Shown here in pieces: positions 8,410 to 15,541 of a stretch of 27,049 nucleotides of DNA. Origin of the DNA: an uncultured Eubacteriales bacterium. Lineage in GTDB: Bacteria > Bacillota > Clostridia > Christensenellales > Borkfalkiaceae. A program made the translations under genes and the position numbers. Numbering within the stretch: the first letter of the stretch is position 1; every line of letters starts with the position of its first letter. The stretch is from the NCBI GenBank assembly GCA_900542935.1, contig UQPN01000026.1:1-27049 (forward strand), read 5' to 3'. The notes below the pieces were generated by a model. That model was not told the origin of the DNA, searched no databases, and saw only the letters and a list, made by a program, of their open reading frames with translations.

Positions 8410-9753
8410 TTACGCCGCTTTTTTCATCTTTTTCACGGGGGACCACGCGTTCGTCAGATACAATATCACGGCATACACCGCTTCCGCCGCCCACGAAATC
8501 GCCCAGCCGAGGTAAAACCCGTTCATGCCGTATTTCGCAATGAAAAGCGCCGAAGCCGCATAGCGCACCGTCGCGCCCCACAGCGTGGAAGTAAATAAGC
8601 ACACGGAAGCCTTCGTGCCGCGGAACAGCGCATGGAACAAATTGTTCGTGCCGTATAAAATCATCATCGGCGCATACACGCGCGCAAACAGCACCGCGTA
8701 ATTTTTCGTGATTTCGCTCGCGTCCTCCTTGAAAAACAGCGAACATACCTGCTGCGGGAAAATCGCGCAGACCAGCAGAAACGGCAGCGAAAACGCCAGC
8801 CCCTGTATCGCCCCCGCGCCCAGTCCCTTTTTGATTCGGTCGTATTTTTTCACGCCCATGCACTGCGCCGCATAATTCGAAAGCGCCTTCGAAGAATTGC
8901 TGTACACCGCGCCTATCAGGTTAAAAATCGTCAGCGCCACGGAATACGCCGCGGGCGCCTCTTTTCCCAGCCCGTTCACCAGCGGAGATAATAAAAGCGA
9001 CGATAAATACATCACCATCTGCTGCGCCATGTTCGGCATCGAATAGGCAAACGATTCGCCGAACTCCTGCGCTTTCGCCGAAAATTTCTCGTCCGCAACG
9101 CCCATCTCTTTATAGCAGGAACGCAGCTTGAAAATATACAGTATATCCACCGCTACCCCCGCGAAAACGGAAGAAATCGCCAGTCCGCGCACCCCCATGC
9201 CCATCTTTACCAGCAGAATATTTCCGCCGATATTCAGAACGGTTGCCGCCACCGACATCCACAGCTGAAACCCGCCGATGCCGAAAGCGTTTAAAATGCA
9301 CAGAAACGAATGATTGAACACGATGAAGCACAGCCCCGCCACGTACACGGAATAATACGCGTACGCCTCTTCCGTCAACGCCTCTTCCACGTTCAGCAGA
9401 CGGAAAATCTGCTTATGAAAACCGAGGCATACCGCCACCATCACGGCGGTGAACGCCAGCTGAATCGCAAACGAAAGCGCTACCGCGCGGCGGATTTTCC
9501 GATATTCTCCGGAACCGAACAGCTTGGCGATATAAATGGAAAAACCCACGCCGTATCCCCAGTACACCGAGGATAAAAACGTGGTGAGCGGCGAAGTTAC
9601 GCCCGTCGCCGCCAGTCCCGTTTCGCCGATCAGTTTTCCCGCAATCGAAGTATCGATGATTCCGTACATCTGCGAAAGCAGCCCCGAAAGCACCATGGGC
9701 AATCCGAATAAGAAAAACGTCTTGTATACGTTTCCGCTCGTCAGATCTTTCAT
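8410..9753 (-). CDS. MATE family multidrug/metabolite efflux transporter
   Basis: This 447-residue integral membrane protein has about 12 hydrophobic segments. It begins MKDLTSGNVYKTFFLFGLPMVLSGLLSQMYGIIDTSIAG, a typical MATE N-terminus, and the second half repeats the fold (YSNSSKALSNYAAQCMGVKK). MATE proteins export drugs or metabolites using H+ or Na+ gradients; the substrate cannot be predicted. I choose the ATG at 9753 because it overlaps the upstream MFS stop as ATGA and has GAGG just upstream. The frame also permits a start 11 codons earlier. Coupling to the MFS gene suggests that the two are produced together, probably under the divergent DeoR-type regulator. Confidence 0.9.
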   Translation of the reverse strand: MKDLTSGNVYKTFFLFGLPMVLSGLLSQMYGIIDTSIAGKLIGETGLAATGVTSPLTTFLSSVYWGYGVGFSIYIAKLFGSGEYRKIRRAVALSFAIQLAFTAVMVAVCLGFHKQIFRLLNVEEALTEEAYAYYSVYVAGLCFIVFNHSFLCILNAFGIGGFQLWMSVAATVLNIGGNILLVKMGMGVRGLAISSVFAGVAVDILYIFKLRSCYKEMGVADEKFSAKAQEFGESFAYSMPNMAQQMVMYLSSLLLSPLVNGLGKEAPAAYSVALTIFNLIGAVYSNSSKALSNYAAQCMGVKKYDRIKKGLGAGAIQGLAFSLPFLLVCAIFPQQVCSLFFKEDASEITKNYAVLFARVYAPMMILYGTNNLFHALFRGTKASVCLFTSTLWGATVRYAASALFIAKYGMNGFYLGWAISWAAEAVYAVILYLTNAWSPVKKMKKAA

Positions 9754-11069
9754 TTTTTCGCCTCGTTCTCTCCTTTTTTCTTCCACAATTTTTCCAAAGC
9801 AGGCACCGCAAACGATAATACCGTCGCCAACGCCGAAAGCGCCAGCAGCAATAAAAACACGCCGTTCCAGCCCGATTTATCGGCAATCGCGCCCAGCCCG
9901 TAGGCGCTGATCGTACTTCCGACGTACGCCGAGCCGTTTAAAATTCCCGCCATTTTTCCCGATTCGTACTTTTCCCGAAGCAACATCGGCGCCACGCTCG
10001 TCAGCGCGCCGTTCACCGAATGGGCAAACAGCGAAACGCCCCCGAACAGCGCCACCGTCGCGCCGCCCGCGGCGGCGCCCGTGTTTCCGCTTCGCAATAT
10101 CGCCGTAATGCCCGCCACGGCAAACGTTTCCGCCAGATAAATCACGCCGCACAGAATAAGAAAATTTCCGATTTTTTTATGCAGCCAAAGCGCCAGCGCG
10201 CTGCCGCCCATGCCAAGCAGCGGCAAAACCAACGTCAACGTCAGAGAAAGCGAATTGCCGTATCCGAACGACGTCTTTAAAATTTCCGGCACCCACGTGT
10301 TCAGCCCGTCTTTAATCAGATTGACAATCGCCGCCAGCACTCCGGGCACGATAAACACCGCCGCAAGGTCCCATCCGCGCACGCGCGCTTTCCGCCGCGT
10401 CCCGGCGTCCGCTTCTATTCGCCCGACCTGCCCGGTTTTTGCCGTTTCTTCCGCGCGTTCCGCGTTCCTCGCGCTTTGCAAAGGTTTCGTCAGTCCGTCG
10501 TAAACAAAAAACCAGCACGCCGCAAACGCCCCCGCAAGAACCGCCGCAAACAAAAACGCCGCCCGAAACGTCGCAATCTTCATAAACAACGCGCTCGTCC
10601 CGTACGAAATACAGGTTCCTATCGCCACCGACATGCTCATAAACAGCACGCCCTGTTTCAGATATCCGTCGCTGAGGTGCGCCGCAAGAACGGATACCAG
10701 CGACGACCACAACACCGAAAGCGCCGCGCCGTTTATCAGCCACAACCATTTGTACGCCGCAAACGCGGGCGAAAAGAACAGAAACGCGTTCATCGCCGCC
10801 GAAATCAACAGCGCCGCCGCAATACAGTACTTTTTGTTATAACGCCTGCACAGCAGTCCGTTCACCACCTGCCCCGCGCCGTACGCAAAAAAGTAAAACG
10901 TACCCGCCAGTCCCGCGGAAGCATTGTCCGCGCCGTAATATTCGCGTATCGCCACAATATTCGCATTGTAGCTGTAGCGCGAAACGTAGCTTACCGTATA
11001 AGCGAAAACGCACATAAAAATCAGCCATACCTGTAATTTTCCGCTCTTTTTTTCGCTTATCTTTTGCAT
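9750..11069 (-). CDS. MFS transporter, possibly OPA-like
   Basis: This 439-residue membrane protein has 12 predicted membrane segments. The N-terminal block SYVSRYSYNANIVAIREYYG, followed by FFAYGAGQVVNGLLCRRYN, resembles the organophosphate:phosphate antiporter (GlpT/UhpT-like) branch of the MFS. That would fit a sugar-phosphate or glycerol-phosphate substrate, but I cannot confirm it. A polar cytoplasmic loop of about 45 residues separates the two six-helix halves. The chosen ATG (11067-11069) has GGAGG ten bases upstream; the open frame continues 21 codons further without a better start. The stop codon overlaps the MATE start by four bases. The gene is divergent from a DeoR-family regulator. 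Confidence 0.85.
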   Translation of the reverse strand: MQKISEKKSGKLQVWLIFMCVFAYTVSYVSRYSYNANIVAIREYYGADNASAGLAGTFYFFAYGAGQVVNGLLCRRYNKKYCIAAALLISAAMNAFLFFSPAFAAYKWLWLINGAALSVLWSSLVSVLAAHLSDGYLKQGVLFMSMSVAIGTCISYGTSALFMKIATFRAAFLFAAVLAGAFAACWFFVYDGLTKPLQSARNAERAEETAKTGQVGRIEADAGTRRKARVRGWDLAAVFIVPGVLAAIVNLIKDGLNTWVPEILKTSFGYGNSLSLTLTLVLPLLGMGGSALALWLHKKIGNFLILCGVIYLAETFAVAGITAILRSGNTGAAAGGATVALFGGVSLFAHSVNGALTSVAPMLLREKYESGKMAGILNGSAYVGSTISAYGLGAIADKSGWNGVFLLLLALSALATVLSFAVPALEKLWKKKGENEAKK

Positions 11070-11152
11070 CTTCCGTCGTCCTCCGCAAATTTGCCGCACT
11101 TTTTCCGCGTTTCCGCACCCGTCGCTTGACATCTTTGTATTTTCACAGTATA

Positions 11153-11180
11153 ATTATATCCGACGGCAAAAAAAAGTCAA
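11153..11180 (-). promoter_or_regulatory. Promoter of the MFS-MATE operon
   Basis: On the minus strand TTGACT (11175-11180) and a perfect TATAAT (11153-11158) are separated by 16 bp. It lies about 85 bp upstream of the MFS start codon, next to the repeat cluster at 11184-11231. Confidence 0.75.
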
Positions 11181-11183
11181 CTT

Positions 11184-11231
11184 TTCTCAAACTACGTTTA
11201 TTTTTATGTAGTTTTCTCAAAAATTCTCAAA
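11184..11231. promoter_or_regulatory. Probable DeoR-type operator cluster
   Basis: TTCTCAAA occurs three times in the same orientation at 11184-11191, 11214-11221 and 11224-11231, with offsets of 30 and 10 bp, so all lie on one helix face. Within this stretch an inverted repeat AAACTAC (11189-11195) / GTAGTTT (11208-11214) has a 12-bp spacer. TCAAACTACG from this site recurs at 12039-12048 after the regulator gene. The position between the divergent operon promoter and the regulator suggests autoregulation plus transporter control; binding is inferred. Confidence 0.55.
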
Positions 11232-11244
11232 ATACGGTGATAAA

Positions 11245-12003
11245 ATGTATCAGAACGAACGACTGGAAAGCATAACGGAACTTGTACGCCAATACGGCTA
11301 CGTAACGGTGAAATACCTTGCTTCGGTGCTGCACTACTCCACGGCAACCATCAACCGCGATCTCAACGCGCTGGAAGGTCGCGGCGTATTAAAACGCACC
11401 TACGGCGGCGTGGAAATCACGGATAAACACACGTACGTCCCCCTGCCTTTCCGCTATCATCAGAGCCGTTCCGAAAAATTAAAACTGGATAAAAAAGCTG
11501 CAGAACTGATCGGCGACGGAGAAACGGTATTCATCGACGCAGGCACCACCACGGAACACATCGGGCAGTTTCTCGCCGAAAAAAAGGATCTTACCGTTAT
11601 CACCAACAACATCGCGCTGGCGGCAAGAATTTCGGAGATGAAAATCAGAACCATCGTTCTCGGCGGGGAAATCAGCGAACCGCCCGCAATGATCTGGAGC
11701 GCGGAAACCACGGAAGCCGTGCTGAAATACCGCGCGGACAAACTGTTTTTTTCCTCCTCTTCGGCAACGAAAAACGGCGAAGTGTATTTCCGCGAAAACG
11801 CGGCGATGCCGCTGATGGCAGCCATGATGAAGCAATCGAAAAAAACGTATTTTCTTGTGGACGGCGATAAACTTACCGGCGATCCGAAAAGCGGTATTTA
11901 TTTTTTCTGCGATTTTTCTTCGTGCACGGGCGTAATTTCCGATTACGCCTTTTCGCCGGAAGTAAAAGCCGCGTTTCCCGATACCGAATTTATCGAAGTG
12001 TAG
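11245..12003 (+). CDS. DeoR/GlpR family transcriptional regulator
   Basis: This is a 252-residue repressor-type protein. The N-terminal DeoR helix-turn-helix covers about residues 5-55, with VTVKYLASVLHYSTATINRD as recognition region and LKRTYGGVEI as the usual junction. The C-terminal effector domain (DeoRC, about 75-235) contains the phosphosugar-binding block FIDAGTTTEHIG (DAGTTT at 98-103) and VITNN. Such regulators sense sugar phosphates and control adjacent carbohydrate genes. The ATG at 11245 has only a weak GGTGA ribosome site. It is divergent from the MFS-MATE operon and is followed by a terminator, so it is the likely regulator of those transporters. The effector is unknown. Confidence 0.9.
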   Translation: MYQNERLESITELVRQYGYVTVKYLASVLHYSTATINRDLNALEGRGVLKRTYGGVEITDKHTYVPLPFRYHQSRSEKLKLDKKAAELIGDGETVFIDAGTTTEHIGQFLAEKKDLTVITNNIALAARISEMKIRTIVLGGEISEPPAMIWSAETTEAVLKYRADKLFFSSSSATKNGEVYFRENAAMPLMAAMMKQSKKTYFLVDGDKLTGDPKSGIYFFCDFSSCTGVISDYAFSPEVKAAFPDTEFIEV

Positions 12004-12073
12004 CTTCATCCGCTATTTTCTCCGCCACGGCAACGTTTTCAAACTACGCCAAAAGGCTCGCGGAAGCAAGATA

Positions 12074-12108
12074 GAACAGACTGTTCGCAAACGCCGCTTT
12101 TCGCGGCG
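12074..12108. repeat. Two small palindromes downstream of the DeoR-family gene
   Basis: GAACAG-A-CTGTTC at 12074-12086 is a perfect 6+1+6 palindrome. CGCCGC (12092-12097) and GCGGCG (12103-12108) form a second hairpin around TTTTC. Neither has a T-run. They may be part of an extended 3' untranslated structure ahead of the terminator at 12127, or protein sites. Confidence 0.4.
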
Positions 12109-12126
12109 CTTCTCAATAAAATGCAA

Positions 12127-12162
12127 CGGACGCTCCCCTTATCCGGGAAGCGCCCGTTTTTT
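12127..12162 (+). terminator. Rho-independent terminator after the DeoR-family gene
   Basis: CGGACGCTCCCC (12127-12138) pairs with the GGGAAGCGCCCG arm (12145-12156), with one mismatch and one bulged A. Six T residues follow (12157-12162). It lies about 120 bp after the regulator stop codon. Confidence 0.75.
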
Positions 12163-12292
12163 ATACATCTCACAAATAAATTGTTTTTTCCGTCGGCACG
12201 AAAACAAAATCATTCTTCCGTTTTTCACACCACTTTCGCAAAAGGCGGAACGTCGCCCACGCTTTCTGCCTGCCCGCAGCATGAAAATTTCT

Positions 12293-12778
12293 TCAGGAAA
12301 TGTTCGTGCGGATATTTTTCAACGCGGTTTTTTCCAGCCGCGATACCTGCGCCTGAGAAATTCCCACTTCCGAAGATATTTCCGTCTGCGTTTTACCTTC
12401 GAAATATCTCAGAAATAAAATTTTCTTTTCCCGTTCGCCCAGTTTTCCCATCGCTTCGCGAAGCGCCACGTGTTCCGTCCAGGATTCGTCGGTATTCTTC
12501 GTATCGGCAAGCTGGTCCATCAGAAGCAGCGCGTCGCCGGACTTGTTATACACGGGTTCGTACAGCGAAACGGGGTCGGAAATCGCGTCCAGCGCGTACA
12601 CTACTTCGCTTTGCGCCACGCGCATTTCCGCGGCAATTTTTTCAAGCGTCGCCACCTCGTCGCGGCTTTCGATTTTCTCGCGCGTTTTCAGCACAAGGTA
12701 TGCCGTATCGCGTATGCTGCGCGATACTCTCAACGAATTTCCGTCGCGGATAAACCGCTTGATTTCCCCGATAATCAT
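12293..12778 (-). CDS. sigG: Sporulation sigma factor SigG, C-terminal half only (regions 3-4)
   Basis: The 161 codons match the second half of SigG: PMIIGEIKRFIRD at the start, LRVSRSIRDTAY, region 3 with VVYALDAISDPVSLYEPVYN, and region 4 helix-turn-helix GKTQTEISSEVGISQAQVSR. DPVSLYEPVYN distinguishes SigG from SigF. Full SigG is about 255-260 residues, so region 1.2-2.4 (core binding and -10 recognition) is missing. The in-frame sequence upstream runs only 14 codons to a TAA (12821-12823) and is not sigma-like beyond the Pro before Met1. The rest of the frame is undamaged. No ribosome site precedes ATG 12776-12778, but a sigma-A-like promoter does. It could be a recent truncation, half of a gene split by an excisable element, or an exapted fragment. 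The N-terminal half is not in this window. Confidence 0.85.
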   Translation of the reverse strand: MIIGEIKRFIRDGNSLRVSRSIRDTAYLVLKTREKIESRDEVATLEKIAAEMRVAQSEVVYALDAISDPVSLYEPVYNKSGDALLLMDQLADTKNTDESWTEHVALREAMGKLGEREKKILFLRYFEGKTQTEISSEVGISQAQVSRLEKTALKNIRTNIS

Positions 12779-12817
12779 CGGAAAGACAATAGTATGGGAA
12801 AAACGCCGACCGGTTTT

Positions 12818-12838
12818 TAATTAACCTTTACTTAATTA
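12818..12838. repeat. AT-rich inverted repeat at the -10/start region ahead of the half sigG
   Basis: TAATTAA (12818-12824) and TTAATTA (12832-12838) are perfect complements around CCTTTAC. The right arm overlaps the -10 element (12835-12840), and the left arm covers the expected transcription start. This is an operator-like placement, but short AT palindromes are common by chance. Confidence 0.4.
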
Positions 12839-12863
12839 TAGCACGTTATTTTGCCGTTTGCAA
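12835..12863 (-). promoter_or_regulatory. Sigma-A-like promoter reading into the half sigG gene
   Basis: On the minus strand a perfect TATAAT (12835-12840) lies 17 bp after TTGCAA (12858-12863). It would start transcription about 50 bp upstream of the remaining sigG frame. It lies on the side of the junction that is not sigma-like, so it may belong to the inserted DNA. Confidence 0.6.
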
Positions 12864-12876
12864 GTAAAATTTTTAT
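12860..12876. repeat. 17-bp direct repeat, copy 1 (copy 2 at 17681-17697)
   Basis: GCAAGTAAAATTTTTAT occurs here and again, identical and in the same orientation, at 17681-17697 inside a small gene next to the recombinase. The copies are 4.8 kb apart. The sequence is AT-rich, so chance is possible. It lies about 80 bp from the sigG junction. Confidence 0.45.
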
Positions 12877-12901
12877 ATATTTTTTGGAAATTTTTATCCC
12901 G

Positions 12902-13948
12902 TCAATTCTTTCTGAAATAGAACGTCGCCTTGCCTTTGCCTTCTCTTCCGATAACGCCTTCGCGGGTTAAAGTTTTCAGAGAATTTTCAACGGACGTTTT
13001 ACCGACGGACGGCACAAGTTCCATTATATCGCTTTTCGTAAACTTACCGATTGTATTGTTTACCGCATTTCTCATCAAATCGATCGCCGAAGTTTTACCT
13101 TCTACAAATGTTACTCTTTCTTCAAAATCCCTATAAGCCGCCAGAATCGTTCCGAGAATATATTTTATGAAAGGCGTTATATCGTTTTCTTCGCTGTTCC
13201 AATTCATATCGCTTTTTTCAAGTGTTTCATAATAAGTTGCTTTTGTTTTCTCGATTTTACTCTCCAAGCTCACATATTTACCTACGACATAGCCGGCACG
13301 ATACAAAAGCAACGTCGTGAGCAATCGCGACATTCTTCCGTTCCCGTCGTTGAACGGATGAATACACAAAAAATCAATAATAAACGCCGGAATGAGAATA
13401 AGCGGATCGATTTCGCAAGAATCCGTTTCACGATTAAAACTTTCGCATATCGCATCTATCGCCATCGGCGTTTCAAACGGATCAAGCGGCATAAACCGCA
13501 CGATTTGCTCACCGTTTTCTTTGATTTCCGTAATATAGTTTTGCGTATTTTTAAATCTGCCGCCGATACCCCTTTGAGAATAACGATATAATACCTGATG
13601 CAATTGCAAAATATAGGAAGATTTTATCGGAATATACTCGTAACTCTCATGAATTAAAGATAGTGCGTCGCGATACCCCGAAATCTCTTCTTCGTCTCTG
13701 TTTCTCGGCGTAGTCTTTTGGTCGCATAACTGCTTGATACGAGTAGCCGTGGTTACAATACCTTCTATTTTATTAGACGCTTCGGTACTTTGTATTTTTG
13801 CTATATCTACAAGTTTTTCAAGTGTTGCAGGCTTTTGTTTTAAGAATAACGTCTGCTTTCCTTTGTATTCGTGTATTTGCGCAACCAGACCTAATATCTC
13901 ACTGTCCCACTTAATATCCTTTAATTTTTTGTAATCAAAGTTTCTCAT
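12902..13948 (-). CDS. Fic family protein, class II self-inhibited AMPylase with C-terminal winged helix
   Basis: Fic enzymes usually transfer AMP from ATP to a hydroxyl on a target protein. The 348-residue protein has an N-terminal helical region carrying the inhibitory motif S58-xxx-E62-G63 (SNKIEG), which marks class II Fic proteins. The catalytic motif HPFNDGNGR lies at residues 197-205 with all key residues present: His197, the Asn and the Arg. The last 60 residues (FTKSDIMELVPSVGKTSVENSLKTL) look like a winged helix, a common fusion in this group. The ATG at 13948 has GGAGGG upstream. It is the first gene right of the sigG junction and has its own consensus promoter. Targets are unknown; no small antitoxin gene is adjacent. 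Confidence 0.93.
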   Translation of the reverse strand: MRNFDYKKLKDIKWDSEILGLVAQIHEYKGKQTLFLKQKPATLEKLVDIAKIQSTEASNKIEGIVTTATRIKQLCDQKTTPRNRDEEEISGYRDALSLIHESYEYIPIKSSYILQLHQVLYRYSQRGIGGRFKNTQNYITEIKENGEQIVRFMPLDPFETPMAIDAICESFNRETDSCEIDPLILIPAFIIDFLCIHPFNDGNGRMSRLLTTLLLYRAGYVVGKYVSLESKIEKTKATYYETLEKSDMNWNSEENDITPFIKYILGTILAAYRDFEERVTFVEGKTSAIDLMRNAVNNTIGKFTKSDIMELVPSVGKTSVENSLKTLTREGVIGREGKGKATFYFRKN

Positions 13949-13975
13949 ATGCCTGCCCTCCAGACGATTAGCTCA

Positions 13976-14004
13976 ATTATACCATAAAATTGGGCGATTG
14001 TCAA
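13976..14004 (-). promoter_or_regulatory. Consensus sigma-A promoter of the fic gene
   Basis: On the minus strand a perfect TTGACA (13999-14004) and a perfect TATAAT (13976-13981) are separated by 17 bp. An unregulated promoter of this form would be very strong. The first of four GGGCRATT repeats lies within the spacer and touches the -35. Confidence 0.9.
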
Positions 14005-14071
14005 TTTATTTGGGCAATTATACGCACAAATTTAATTAAAATCGGGCGATTCATGTGGAATCCGGGCAATT
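13992..14071. promoter_or_regulatory. Four GGGCRATT repeats upstream of fic (probable operator)
   Basis: GGGCGATT (13992-13999), GGGCAATT (14012-14019), GGGCGATT (14044-14051) and GGGCAATT (14064-14071) form two pairs. Spacing within each pair is 20 bp, and the pairs are 52 bp apart. Each pair places a GGGCGATT before a GGGCAATT. The fourth copy sits in a palindrome, GGAAT/ATTCC. The repeats cover the promoter spacer and the region upstream of the -35, typical of a repressor or cooperative regulator. The winged helix of Fic itself is a candidate binder. Confidence 0.7.
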
Positions 14072-14213
14072 CCGCTTGCATTTATACTTTCTATCCTTTT
14101 AATACGACGGCAGAAAGATGCAAGACGTAGAAATCATTTACAATTTTGTCGGAGCAATCAATCTACCGCAATACGGTTCGGATTAAAACGCATTAAAATG
14201 GCGTGAGGGAGCG
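14072..14213. other. Intergenic DNA between the fic operator and the GDPD terminator
   Basis: A plus-strand frame of 22 codons starting at ATG 14118 (MQDVEIIYNFVGAINLPQYG) is open but has no ribosome site and no recognised relatives. It may be a fragment. Nothing else coding is supported here. Confidence 0.35.
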
Positions 14214-14245
14214 AAAAACGGGTAGGCAATAAACTACCTACCCGT
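14214..14245 (-). terminator. Probable terminator of the GDPD operon
   Basis: ACGGGTAGG (14218-14226) and CCTACCCGT (14237-14245) form a 9-bp perfect stem with a 10-base loop. On the minus strand it is followed by a run of five T residues. It lies about 145 bp after the GDPD stop codon. Confidence 0.6.
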
Positions 14246-14262
14246 AAAATTCCCCACGAATA

Positions 14263-14281
14263 TCTAACTTTTGGGGTTCAC
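14263..14281. mobile_element. Possible IS3-family (IS150-like) terminal inverted repeat remnant
   Basis: The reverse complement GTGAACCCCAAAAGTTAGA closely resembles the ends of many IS150-type elements, whose tips often contain GACCCCAAAAAGTTGGAC. No transposase frame is present nearby, so at most a solo end remains. It could be chance; the resemblance is from memory of the family. Confidence 0.3.
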
Positions 14282-14388
14282 TTCAATGTTTGAGTTGGAA
14301 GACTCCTTTTGATATTTTTTATGATAAAGTGTTGCGTTTAGTTTGACAATTCAAGCACAAAAAAACGTAACAATCGGTTGTATTTGCG

Positions 14389-15222
14389 TTAATTTTTGCT
14401 TTTAAGCGCGTTTACGACTTCCAGTACCCAGTCGGTTTGGATAAAGTCGAACTTCATTGCGGCAAGCTTTTTCCATGCGCTTCCGTCGCCGCTTTCGAGA
14501 GCAGCGTCGTCGGTAAGTCCTGCCGAAATTATGTCGCGTTCGTTATACAATATCGAGTTAGCCCATACGAGCAAACCTTTTTCGTGCATGGACGAAATGT
14601 ACTTTTCGCTTGCAACGTCGTCGTCAAGGCTATCAAACAACGCCTCTATTCCGATATAATTGATATTGCGTTGCAGCAATTTGTCGGTAACGTCGTCGGT
14701 GTGACGAGCCAAGCCCATATACATAAAATCGGGTGCGTGTTTTTCTAACGCTTCAAAATATTCGTCCTCTATCGGCGTTTTGACGATTACCTGTTTTTCC
14801 ACTCCGCATTCGCGGATTACGCGCGTAATGCCCTCGACATCCTCCCAGTACTTATCGACGTTTATATATACTTTATCTTTAAGTAAAGCAAAAACGTCTT
14901 TAAGAAGCGGCACTCTGTAATGAGTGAGTACTTCGTCGTTGTTGAGAAGCGGCGTGTTTTTAACTTCTTCTGCGGTCATTTCGGGGATATATTTGCCGCA
15001 TTTAAGAAAAACAGGCTCCATTCCCGGATGAAAGCAAAAATATTCGCCGTCCAGACTTTTGGTAACGTCTATTTCCACTACGTCCGCTCCTTCGTTTATC
15101 GCGATTTTCTGAGCCAGCAGCGTGTTGCACGGAATATTGGCTCCGCTTACGCCCCTGTGCGCCGCGATAAACGGACGGGGAAGTGCTTTTCTGTTTTCAA
15201 AAATACTTTTATTGAAATCCAT
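14389..15222 (-). CDS. Glycerophosphodiester phosphodiesterase family protein
   Basis: GDPD enzymes hydrolyse glycerophosphodiesters to glycerol-3-phosphate and an alcohol. The 277-residue protein has the family fingerprint: H22-R23-G24, the metal ligands E50 and D52 in VVEIDVTKSLDG, and the second catalytic-type His H65 in FCFHPGME. The TIM-barrel continues through YINVDKYW, VIVKTP and LLVWANSI to the C-terminal DFIQTDWVLEVVNAL. There is no signal peptide, so it is probably cytoplasmic. The ATG at 15222 has AGGAG upstream. It follows a short open frame by 12 bp and shares its promoter. A terminator lies downstream. Assignment to the family is firm; the precise substrate is not known. Confidence 0.9.
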   Translation of the reverse strand: MDFNKSIFENRKALPRPFIAAHRGVSGANIPCNTLLAQKIAINEGADVVEIDVTKSLDGEYFCFHPGMEPVFLKCGKYIPEMTAEEVKNTPLLNNDEVLTHYRVPLLKDVFALLKDKVYINVDKYWEDVEGITRVIRECGVEKQVIVKTPIEDEYFEALEKHAPDFMYMGLARHTDDVTDKLLQRNINYIGIEALFDSLDDDVASEKYISSMHEKGLLVWANSILYNERDIISAGLTDDAALESGDGSAWKKLAAMKFDFIQTDWVLEVVNALKSKN

Positions 15223-15234
15223 GATATTTTTCTC

Positions 15235-15492
15235 CTACATTTCGGCAAGCGACTGAATAGCTCTCGAAAGCGTCGCTTCGTCGGCATATTCGACTTTGCT
15301 GCCCATACTTATGTCCTGAGCCGGGCGAGTTACTTTTACGCCGACTTGCAGATCGTATAATTTTTCGTAATATGTGCCCGAACCGTCCGGCAGATCGTTC
15401 CATCCAATAAATTCATATCCGAATTTTTCCGCTCGTTGCGTTTCCGCCGTGAAAACGTCAACGGCTTTATGCGTTCGCATTGCCTTCTTCAC
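15235..15492 (-). CDS. Small hypothetical protein upstream of GDPD, possibly a gene fragment
   Basis: This is an 85-codon frame starting at GTG 15492; an ATG at codon 5 is an alternative. Neither start has a well-placed ribosome site, although a good promoter lies about 50 bp upstream and the GDPD gene begins 12 bp after the stop. The core KFGYEFIGWNDLPDGSGTYY recalls the GYxFxGWY-GGTYY pattern of InlB B-type/Listeria-Bacteroides repeats, but one partial repeat is weak evidence. There is no signal peptide. I do not recognise a family with confidence. It may be the surviving 3' end of a longer gene that once preceded GDPD. Confidence 0.5.
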   Translation of the reverse strand: MKKAMRTHKAVDVFTAETQRAEKFGYEFIGWNDLPDGSGTYYEKLYDLQVGVKVTRPAQDISMGSKVEYADEATLSRAIQSLAEM

Positions 15493-15541
15493 GCCGATTC
15501 TTTAAAACCGAGCCTTCCCGATCCGCATTCCGCCTGTTTTG

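Noticed and set aside
12074..12086. GAACAG-A-CTGTTC as a LexA/SOS box
   Set aside because: The Bacillota LexA consensus has GAAC-N4-GTTC; this site has N5 and lies downstream of a gene, not at a promoter.
12779..12823. Missing N-terminal half of SigG in another frame nearby
   Set aside because: The in-frame extension stops after 14 codons, the fic gene follows, and no sigma region 2 sequence is seen on either strand in this window.
13949..14071. GGGCRATT repeats as a CRISPR array
   Set aside because: Repeats are only 8 bp with irregular spacing and overlap a promoter, so an operator is the better explanation.
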